Of a stretch of 64,000 nucleotides of DNA, positions 55,623 through 64,000 are shown piece by piece. Location: contig VDMD01000001.1 of NCBI GenBank assembly GCA_007026445.1, forward strand, positions 2,418,001 to 2,482,000, in the 5' to 3' direction. Both the position numbers and the translations under genes were made by a program. The stretch's first letter is position 1. Each line of letters starts with the position of its first letter. The DNA is from Schizophyllum amplum (taxonomy: Eukaryota; Basidiomycota; Agaricomycetes; Agaricales; Schizophyllaceae). The notes beneath the pieces are model-generated. The model had not been told where the DNA came from, ran no database searches, and saw only the letters and a program-made list of their open reading frames with translations.

Positions 55623-57095
55623 TCAGAAGAACACCGTTCCCCTCTCCATGAACCTTGACAACTGCCTGTAATCCGAGCGGTCCTTCGCCCCCGCCCACAA
55701 CCATGCATCCAAGTCCGGCAGCGTCAGCGCGCGGATCCACTCCAGGTCGGCTGGCACATCCATCCCATGCGCAACCCGCACCGCCGTCTCGCACGCGTCG
55801 ATGGCTGCCGCGCGCAGGATGTAGCCCTCCCGTGCTGAGACCACAGGGCCTTCCTTCGATGACTCCGTGGGTGGTTGATCTGTCCGCGGTTGTTCTTTCT
55901 TGATCTCGAGCGGCAAAGCGAGCAGCCCGGCGAGCTTCAGGTGCGGGTCGTCGTTGGGCTGAGCTTCAGAGAAAATGCGCTGTAGGGGGGACGCAGAGAG
56001 GTCGACAACTCCGAGATACACAAGCATCGAGGGAATGACGTTGTCGCTGAATACTGGGAGGCCAGAGGTCTCGGGCGCAGGGAATGGTGGAGGTTCGAGA
56101 GATCCGAAGCGCACGAAGATGGCGTGGATGAGAAAGAGTGCCTTCTTAAAGCAGTAGACGGCTGGAGAGACCTCACGTCAGCTCGCAAGCTCCTAATACC
56201 GAGTTGCAGTGATGCACTCACGCTCGCCGTCTACCTCGTACATGTCCTGAAAGGCCGGAATGGCGCGAACGATCTATCATATTCATTTCAGTCAATGATC
56301 AGAAGGAGAAAACAAGCGACACCAGCTCACCTGCTCTAATACCTTGTCCGCATCCGCATCCGGCTTGTCCGGCAGGCGCGCCTTCCGCCCCGCACGCAAT
56401 GCCTCAGCCACAAGTGTCCCCAAATCCGGATACCCCATCTCCTCCAACTTTGCACCCGTCTCGTTCAGCGTTTTAGTCACTAGACGCACGAGCTCGTACA
56501 TCGGGCCGCCAAGCTCGCCGACCGTCACTCCCGGTATCTGCTCGTGCGCGCGCTCGACGTGGACGTTGACGCGCATGAGCTCGGCGACCTTGCCGTCGCC
56601 TATCGAGCGCATGCCCGCGGCAGAGAGCAAGTCGCCCTCGTCTCCCGCGGACTCAATGTGCATGGCGAAGGCGAGCGCGCGAATGTTGTCCCATGCGCCG
56701 CGGCCGGTCTCGACGTGCAGCGCAGCGCGGTAGCCCGAGGCAAAATTGAGGAGGGAGATGACGGCGAGGAAGTTCAGTTCGGCAAGGGGGGAGGAGAAGC
56801 GAAGGGGGAGGGCAAGCCCATGGTTTTTTGATAGGCGGGGAAAGGTTGTGGTGAAGGCGGGGGAGAGGAGCAGGGCGCGGATGGCATCTTCGTTGACCTA
56901 GGGGTGACGACGAGTTAGGACGTTGTGGACATGTTTAAGAAGGAGCTAGCACCAGAAGGGCATCGGTTGAGCCAGAAGGAGAAGTGCTGACCATCGATGT
57001 CGCCTACTCACTTGTATATGCTGAGTCTCACGAATCTTACGCGCCGACTCACGAACAGCGCGTAGATAGGCGCCGGATGCTGGCAATTGAACCAT
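55623..57095 (-). CDS. QNG1: Queuosine 5'-phosphate N-glycosylase (DUF2419)
   Basis: This releases queuine from queuosine phosphate for salvage into tRNA anticodons. ATG at 57095 opens MVQLPASGAYLRAVRESARK and splices (GTGAGT..CCCTAG) to VNEDAIRALLLSPAF, then AELNFLAVISLLNFASGYRA, LHVETGRGAWDNIRALAFAM, SAAGMRSIGDGKVAELM and GPMYELVRLVTKTLNE. Later exons give LRFGSLEPPPFPAPETSG-type, PVFSDNVIPSMLVYLGVVDL, and a C-terminus with DACETAVRVAHGMDVP and LTLPDLDAWLWAGAKDRSDY then RQLSRFMERGTVFF. These blocks define the DUF2419/Qng1 family, and the protein seems complete. A TATAAAT-like box lies about 130 nt upstream near 57225. Eukaryotes cannot make queuine, so this fungus likely salvages it. Confidence 0.88.
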
Positions 57096-57407
57096 GTTGA
57101 TGATGAACACTCGATCCGATTGCGTGTTTCTGTCGATCTCAAGCTTTGAGGGCGCTCATTTGGCCGGGACGGTGAGAGTGAGAGTGCAAGGCTTGGTACA
57201 AGGCGAAGACGGGCGCCTAATTTATATGGGCGCTTAAGGAGTCAGACTTGAGTCAGACCGGATCACGACTGGTCACGCACCACATGACAGCGTGACATGA
57301 AGTTTGCGCGCGTCGGAGCGTCCGGCGCTGTTCGGCGCGGTCACCGCACGCGACAGATCCGCGCCCTGTCCGCGCCTCGCCAGCTTCCTCATCGCCCGCC
57401 ACCGCAA
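57096..57407. promoter_or_regulatory. Divergent promoter, QNG1 / AIM41
   Basis: The two starts are 312 nt apart on opposite strands. A minus-strand TATAAAT near 57223-57229 points to QNG1. Confidence 0.45.
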
Positions 57408-58192
57408 ATGTACTCAGCTCACCGCTTGGGAAGCCTCGGACGGACCCTTTATGTTGCTGCTCGCCGGGCATATAGCATGCCCCCCGGCGCCACCGGTACA
57501 GTCTATACTAGTCCTTGCCCCACTGGTCGTGACATGCGTACCCAGATGTTCGCGCACAGCTCATGGCTGGCATTAAGAATGCAATGAAGGCAAGTCGTCG
57601 CGCAATCACTCAATCCGATTCGTACTCACCCACCAGAAACTTATAGACAAAGGACTCTGCTACGTCTACGGTGCTGCGTGTATGTTCTCGCATGCCGTGT
57701 CGTACGCGCGCACTCACCATTCCCCATACAGTCCGTCCAGGCTGAGGTTGCGAATGCCGACAAAGCCGCAAACGAGAAGATCTCGCAGTCCGCGGTCATC
57801 TCCATCCTGCGCAAGGCCATCCAGAGACGAGTGAGTTTCCGGCGCCCACATCCCCATCTCCGCTTCCGGCGCCTACATTCGCTCCGTTATTCCGCCTCTG
57901 ACCTCCCACGCAGACCGACGCTGCCGCGCAGTTTGACGCCGCCGAGCGTGCCGACCTCGCCGAGCAGGAGCGAAAAGAGGCCTCCCTCCTCAGCGCGCTC
58001 ACGCCCCCGCTCATGTCCGAGGACGCCGTGGATGCTAAACTGCGTGAGGCCCTTGCCGCGCTGCCTCCAAAAACCGAGGCGCGTGCTAAGCAAGGCCTGC
58101 TCTTCAAGCAGTTCTATGCCATCGTCGACAAGGCGCTGGTCGACCCCGCACTCGTCAAGAAGCGCTCCCAAGCCATTCTTGCGTCGGCCTAA
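57408..58192 (+). CDS. AIM41: YqeY-domain mitochondrial protein
   Basis: The Aim41/YqeY family is related to the tail domain of the GatB amidotransferase; its exact role is open. The proposed first exon (MYSAHRLGSLGRTLYVAARR) resembles a mitochondrial presequence, but its donor is unclear, so the first join is uncertain. The rest joins well: MAGIKNAMK, a GC-AG intron (57590-57646, AAG|GCAAGT..TTATAG), TKDSATSTVLR, SVQAEVANADKAANEKISQS and AVISILRKAIQRR. After a further intron come TDAAAQFDAAERADLAEQER, KEASLLSALTPPLMSEDAVD, and the end KKRSQAILASA. The IRKA-RR, Q-AERADLAEQE and LPP-LS blocks are YqeY hallmarks. It converges on HRD1. Confidence 0.82.
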
Positions 58193-58564
58193 CGTTGACC
58201 GGTCAGACTACGGCTTACTATTCCTGCGGGCGCTTGCGAGTCGCCACTGCTCGTACAGGCAAGCTTCCGTAAATGATGTACGCGCCTGCTCGGCGCTTCC
58301 ACATGCAGCACCCACAGAGTAGGAAGCCCCTGGGATTAGCAACGGGGGTTCAGAATCTGAATTGGCCACCGCCTATCACTGTTTGCACATGTCATCCTCC
58401 CATCGTATACGCCACCTTTCCATAGCATAAGACAGCCTAATACAGACCCCTACTTATGGTACACTTGTCCCGCACGACAGAAAGCTTCCATTAGACGCCC
58501 ACGAAGGTACGGCGAACGGGCGAACGCCCCCCAGAACAAGCGCCCCGCCCTCAGACAAGCGTGC
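58193..58564. other. Convergent 3' flanks of AIM41 and HRD1
   Basis: No gene is seen; the stretch holds the two 3' ends. Confidence 0.5.
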
Positions 58565-61024
58565 TCACGAACCACCCGAACCGCCTGCTTGGTCCGGCCC
58601 AGTGGAAGCACTTTCGTCTCCGGCTTGTGCAAATTGAGGGCTGGGCGCAGGCGAGGTACGAGTCGGCACGGCTGGGAGTGCACTCCGCAGCCGCAGGAGC
58701 TCGTCCGCGCACTGGTACACCGTCTGCGACACGTTCTCTAGCACCCGCAGCCGCTCGTCGATGGCTTCCCGCGTCAGCCTGTCCATCCGCGATAGGTCGT
58801 CGTCTGTCATGCGCGTTGGCAGCTCCATCATGCGCGTCGACTCCGGCACGCGCCTTGGCAGTGGTCGTCGCTGTATTCCAACATCCTCGCTGACAGGAAC
58901 GAGAAGCGGCACCTCCAAAGGTGCTCTAGACGTTCCAGCAGTCGAAGATTCAGCGTGCGGCGACTCACTGCTCGACGCCACCCCACTAGCTGCCTCGCCG
59001 TTCATCCTGCGCAAGAACGCAGCACGAGCCGCTTCTCTCGCAGACAACTCTGCGCCTTCTTCTGGAGACGACGAAGTCGCCCCACTCGCAGATGTGCCCG
59101 CGACAGGCGGTTGTGTGTCGCTAGTAGGCGCGGTAGGGGATCTCGTGTCATCGTTCGCCGCCTGCCCTGCGGTCGGCCAGGGCTGCCAAGCGCCCCCAGG
59201 TCCCGCGAAGCCCTCAAATGGCGGTACTTCCCGCAGTGGCTGCGGAGCAGCGGTGGGCGACGCGATCGCTTGACCGGCAGGCTGCCCCGGGCCATAGTGG
59301 ATGTGGTACTGAACAACGACACCGCCGGCTGGTAGATGCTGCACATTTGCGTTGTTCTGCGCGCGGGGCGCCTGCGTCGGTGCAGGTCCTGGGGCAGCAG
59401 GCGCGTTGGCAGGACGCGGGCCTCCGAACAGCCCGCCCATGAACCGAGCGGCGTTGTTGAAGTTGTTGTTTATCCGCTGGTTCACGTTGCCTTGACCCGC
59501 GGCATTCCCTGGAGCCCCTCCACCGCCGGCCGCCGCGTTCCCCGGCTGATTGTTAGGTCTTGCCGCACCGTCGGGCTGTTGAGTGTGCAGTTGCGGTCTC
59601 GTTTCGAGGACAGTACGTCGACTGGAAGCATCGCCTTGCGTAAATGCTCGCCCGGTATATGACAGACAAATGTAGAGACTCACCAAGTAGGACAGCTCTG
59701 CTGACGCTCCAGCCAAGAGCGGAGGCAGTAGAAATGAAAAATGTGGCCACAAGGCAACTTCTTCGGTGTTTGATTGGGGCCTTCCGCCGCATTGGGGTTC
59801 CGCTCGTTGGCCGGCTGTTGTGGAACCATATCCTCTCGGCAAATGATGCATGTTCTGTCGCTCATGGCATCTAGCTCCTCAGGACTGGCATCTGGGTACC
59901 TTTGGTCCATGTTCCGAGTAGCTGTGCGGTATCGGTGCAGCGCACGAATTCGCATAAAGAACGATCGACCGGTCATGAACACGTCGCGGATGATGTTGAG
60001 AGGGACACCGTAGAACATCATGATAACGACAAAGAACACGCTGTATGTTGCTAACTTGAGAAAATCTGTGTGACGCGGGGACAATGAGCGTTAACTGCCA
60101 TCCACTTGTCAAGAGCCGTTATCGCCATACCTGTGACAAGTTCAATGTAGAAGGTCAAAACGCTCTTCGCCTCCCAAGGAGGTGCATTCTCTCCACCGCG
60201 CAGCGATGCACGGTAGAAATCATACAACGACAACAGGTACTTTGATGTAATGTTGAAGTAAGACGAGAACAGAACTCCGTACTGTCCCAAAAATCGTGAG
60301 TGTCAATAGTGGTAGGTAGTGGACTGTAACTCACCTCGCACGCGAATAGAACCATGCAGCTAACACCGTTGGACATATTGCTTTCCACAGCGATTGAGAG
60401 CATGACGAAGTCGGTGACCCATAGGACGGTGAACAGAGCGGCCATCCGTATATGAAAGAGTAGGGGCGGGCCGGGATATGGTCGTTGATCCATCTGGAGT
60501 TGCGTTAGCTTAGAGAATACTTGCTAGGTTACTGATACCGCACCCATTCTATCCTGTCACTCGCTAGCCAGTGGAAGGCCTTCACGAATATCAGGAAGCA
60601 GAACATGATCGCAAATGACATGTCGAATTCATCCCGGAAGATGGTGAATGAGAGCAAGGACTCTGTCACAAAGTACCAGGTTCGGTCGTAAAGACGCTGA
60701 GAGATGATCAGGCATGCTCGTGCCGCAAGACACTTGGTGGCGCACCTCGATCTCCACTGTTCGCAATGGTCCGAAGAATATAAGTTGTGCGAGATGACCG
60801 CAGAAGAGAGCAAGTAAGAGCCCAAAGTTGGCAAAGATGAGTACGCTGGCACTGCTCCTGGACAGATAGATCATGACGGAGTAGAAGTTGCTGTGGTTGC
60901 GTGCACCATTGACGATGCATCCTGCGGTTGCGAAGACGGACAGCGCTGCGTAGAGTGCAAGCTTGTTGGATGCGATTGAGGAGACAAGATTTCGCGTCCC
61001 ATGTCTGAGCGCCGCCACCGGCAT
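58565..61024 (-). CDS. HRD1: ER membrane E3 ubiquitin ligase Hrd1/synoviolin
   Basis: Hrd1 is the channel and RING ligase of ER-associated degradation. ATG at 61024 gives MPVAALRHGTRNLVSS, then membrane helices (KLALYAALSVFATAGCIVNG, SVLIFANFGLLLALFCGHLA) across several exons with the Hrd1 layout (SYFNITSKYLLSLYDFYRAS, VTGMAITALDKW, NIIRDVFMTGRSFFMRIRAL). The RING-H2 reads TCIICREDM, then LPCGHIFHFYCLRSWLERQQ and SCPT. The last ring Cys is rebuilt across an intron (CPT-C-RRTVLET), so the finger is complete. The C-terminal about 350 residues are Pro/Ala/Gly-rich and disordered, with a late helix LTREAIDERLRVLENVSQTV. The stop is at 58565. It diverges from the amidohydrolase gene over 543 nt. 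Confidence 0.92.
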
Positions 61025-61567
61025 CGTAAGGTCTGGGGGACGTGGAGGACAGCGGCAAGGCGCGGCGCGTGCAACCGACCGCCAACGTGGCCGCATTCAC
61101 GTGATCTGTCAGTGATGTGAACCGGTTCGCTTCCGACTCGCCTTCCATCACAATCTTGGGCGCCTATCCTTCCACAGGCCCATTCTGCTACATTACTACT
61201 TGATAGGCGCCCAGCGCGCTAAGCTTCTGACAACAAGCACAAGGGCCGTATCCGAATCTACCCTCGGACATCCTGAAGATAATCACACCACCATGCAGTA
61301 AGACCGTCCCGGTCCCCATCGCCTGGTGACTGAGTGACAAAAGAGCGGCAAAAAAGCAATCAGAATACTATGTGATGCTGTGCAGCCTGGCATCACCAAC
61401 AACCCGGATATAAAGGAGCCAGGAAGCTGCCCAGATCATCCGCTCGCCATCTTTCTTTTCTCACATCCTCACTCATCGTGTGCTGGTGTGTGGCACCTCG
61501 TTGGTTGCAGGTCAGTTTTCATCGCCCTACACATAATGCCCAGTCAGTAATGTAGGCCAGGAGCCCC
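61025..61567. promoter_or_regulatory. Divergent promoter, HRD1 / amidohydrolase
   Basis: No gene is seen. A plus-strand TATAAA near 61406-61413 lies about 155 nt upstream of the amidohydrolase ATG at 61568. Confidence 0.45.
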
Positions 61568-64000
61568 ATGTCTGACAATCGCCAACGTTCTCGCTCTGGC
61601 GAGAAGCTCTCGTCTCCTGACGAGGCCATTCCGCGTGCGACAGCGTCTGCCGGTCCTACCCGGAGTGGCTGGCGTGTGTCGCTGCCTGTGGCCGCTGCAG
61701 CACTCGCGGTGTCATGCATCGCCATCTATATCAGCAAGCAAGCGCCACTTAAGGACGGTCCTTACGCACTCTGCTCTCGAGAGGGCAAGAATATCTACAC
61801 GGTCGATCAGGAGAATTCGCGCGTTCAATGCATCGTCGTCGATGGCGCTTACGTCGTTGACAGTGGGTCGCTTCGTGAGTCATTATTTTGGACTCCGCGA
61901 CGGTCCTGTGGCTCATGGTGTGGTGCGGCGCAGACGAGGTGACCGTGCGCTGGCATGACACTGCAGCCCGCGCAGCTACGCCCAGCACCCACGCTAAACT
62001 GCCCGTCCGTTTCATCCCGCCCGGCGGCATTGTCATACCTGGTTTCACCGATGCTCATGCTCACATCCTCGAATATGGCGCCGCACAAGAGCTGGCTCTC
62101 GAGGGATCAAAGACTATTCAAGGTCGCAATTCTGCTCGTCCTTTGTCACAATATTTATGACAAGTCTTACAGATGCTGTCGCCCTTGTTAGGAGCTTTAT
62201 TCTAGCCAACCCTGTAGTGCAGAACGACTCTTCCAAATTCGTGACTGGCGGAGGCTGGGACCACACCGTTTGGGCGGGCAAGTGGCCGACTGCGGTGCGA
62301 CGCCCCACTACTATTGTATACCATCTCTGATGTCTAATTGTTTTCAAGGCCGACTTGGACTCTGACCCGATCATTCGCGGCCGCCCAGTTGTTCTTCAAA
62401 GTATGTATTGACTGCGCTGGCCTATTGTTGACCGATTCATTATCTGAACTCTCCTCGAAGGCAAGGACTGCCATGCTCTATGGGTTTCGTCCAAGGCGCT
62501 AGAGCTCATGGGTGATCTGCCGCCTGAAGTGGACGGTGGAATTATTGTTCGCGACTCGGCAGGCAACCCTACCGGTACGTCAAGCTCTCACTCTCGCCGG
62601 CGGCAGAGCCTGATTCTCGTTTCCAGGTCTTATGCTCGACAACGCGCAAGAGCTCGTCAAGCAACCGCCTCTCACCGATGAAGACCTCGAGCGTCGTTTC
62701 TCCATGACCGTTGCCGCTGCTCACAAGTATGGGGTGACTGCGATCCACGACGCCGGCCTCGATCCGGTATCTTTACGTTTCTTCAAAAGGTACGCGTGGG
62801 TACGAATGGGGTCAGGAGCCATTCATTGAGCTTCGCGACATAGCCGCGCCGCAAAAGGAAGACTTCCTGTAAGACGACAGATCACGAGAGTCTCCCACAA
62901 GCTTATGTTTGTCATAGATCCGGGTCTACGCCATGAATCTCTTCGACGAGACTCGCGAGTACTGGGGCGACAAGATGGACAAGATTCTAGGCGATGGCGA
63001 TGGTACACTGACGGCGAGGAGCGTCAAGATATTTGCCGATGGCGAGCCCAGCTACATAAGCTTGTTCCCGCGCACGTGCTGACTCGTGCTTTCTTAGGTG
63101 CCCTTCGCACTGGCGGATCTGCTGTGAGAAACAATGAGATGACTCTCGGTATGCGCCGCTTACACCAAACCAGCTTTATGAGCCCTACGAAGACAATCCG
63201 TCTACACCCGGCTTCATGCGTATTGCGCCAGAGACGCTCTTCGACATCATCCCGCGCTTTCTGAAGGACGGCTGGCAGACTGTGAGTGCCCCATTGCTCA
63301 CATGCGCAAAACTGATCATCGTTCGGGCAGTGTGTGCATGCCATCGGCGACCGCGCTAATGGCATCGTCCTAGACGCATTCGAGGCCGCCCTCGAGGGTG
63401 CCAATGTAACGGCACTTCGTCCCCGACTGGAGCATGCACAAATGATGGCCCCCGTGGACATGACGCGGCTCGGAAAACTCGGAGGTGCGTCAATTTAATC
63501 AGTTTTCAAGGAAGTTAGGTCTGAGTCATGCCCAGTCATCGCCAGCGTTCAGCCAACCCACGCGTGAGCGCAATTTCCGATAACGTGTACTCTCCGATGG
63601 GCCGCTTATGCATGTTACTCTATCAGTATCAGCGACATGTGGTACGCGCAAGATCGTCTCGTGAGCTATTCCACTGCAGAGCCGCTGTGTATGCGGTGAC
63701 ACTAACGACATGGGCGCCGTTCATAGGGACCGGAACGTGTCAAGCGTCTGTACGCTTTCCGCTCCCTAGTTGACCATGGCGCACGCCTCGCGCTAGGAAC
63801 AGACGCTCCTGTCGAGGATATCAACCCGATGACAAGTGCGTCGCTCTCCCGCGTCAGTCGAAGAGTATACGAGTCTAACGCATCCTAAGCTTTCTACGCC
63901 TCAGTCACACGGCTGTCTCCCGCTGGCGACTCGCCCCACGGCGCTGAGGGATGGTAAGTCGCCTGTCGGTATCTTTCGATGGGGGTTCCAGACTTCATTG
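61568..64000 (+). CDS. Membrane-anchored amidohydrolase (YtcJ-like), cut by window end
   Basis: ATG 61568 opens a Ser/Arg-rich N-terminus and one membrane anchor (SLPVAAAALAVSCIAIYI), so the enzyme likely faces the ER lumen or outside. The amidohydrolase core follows: GGIVIPGFTDAHAHILEYGA (metal-binding HAH), KFVTGGGWDHTVWAGKWPTA, PVVLQ..KDCHALWVSSKAL, AAAHKYGVTAIHDAGLDP, RVYAMNLFDETREYWGDKMD, SVKIFADG, ALRTGGSA, YEPYEDNPSTPGFM, CVHAIGDRANGIVLDAFEAA, RLEHAQMM and LALGTDAPVED. A 25-nt micro-exon near 62850 is needed to keep frame, and the intron at 63042-63097 seems to use a GC-AG donor (G|GCGAGC). The gene reaches HGAEGW and runs off the right edge. Substrate unknown. Confidence 0.85.

Noticed and set aside
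1..64000. Biosynthetic gene cluster, CRISPR array or prokaryotic operon
   Set aside because: No core synthase genes, no spacer-repeat arrays, and genes have spliceosomal introns and independent promoters.

Overview
The window looks like nuclear DNA of a filamentous basidiomycete, most likely an Agaricomycete. Genes are compact, on both strands, and broken by many short GT-AG introns (about 40-100 nt) with CTAAC/CTGAC-like branch sites. The gene content fits: BTB/POZ and F-box families of mushroom-forming fungi, a MATA-HMG-type factor, a secreted GH128-like hydrolase and a CBM5/12-DUF3421 protein. No species is claimed. Exon joins were worked out by eye from splice signals and reading frame, so internal exon limits are less certain than gene spans.

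Layout. 0.6-4.5 kb: a BTB/POZ gene and its decayed tandem copy, both on the minus strand. 5.2-7.95 kb: an orphan 380-aa gene inside a repeated unit (Y-ORF-X), followed head to tail by an internally deleted unit (Y-X); this is the best candidate for an undescribed element. 8.4-24.4 kb: a dense housekeeping block with ILV6 (branched-chain amino acids), COG5 (Golgi tether), a Gly/Met-rich repeat protein, a CBM5/12-DUF3421 protein, a NiCoT nickel transporter, a small basic protein, MPC2 (mitochondrial pyruvate import), an Apq12-like membrane protein and a small Cys-motif protein. 24.4-28.1 kb: gene-poor. 28.1-30.4 kb: an MFS sugar transporter pseudogene. 31.1-47.4 kb: an RRM/Gly-rich RNA-binding protein, an HMT1-type ABC half-transporter, a small coiled protein, a 764-aa orphan, a TDT (Ssu1/Mae1-like) anion transporter, an F-box-like protein and an HMG-box factor. 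48.8-54 kb: a GH128-like secreted hydrolase and a NAD kinase. 54.8-55.3 kb: a near-perfect 521-bp fold-back. 55.6-64 kb: QNG1 (queuosine salvage), AIM41 (YqeY domain), HRD1 (ERAD ubiquitin ligase) and an amidohydrolase cut by the window end.

There is no obvious metabolic cluster. Many neighbours are divergent pairs sharing 0.25-0.55 kb promoters (COG5/Gly-Met-rich gene, 87-aa gene/MPC2, Apq12-like/Cys-motif gene, 764-aa gene/TDT, QNG1/AIM41, HRD1/amidohydrolase) or tight convergent pairs (ILV6/COG5, MPC2/Apq12-like, AIM41/HRD1). Notable oddities are the Y/X unit, the fold-back, two pseudogenes caught in decay, three likely GC-AG introns, and a duplicated exon-intron unit in the RRM gene. I could not run tRNA, ncRNA or database searches, so short RNA genes may be missed.
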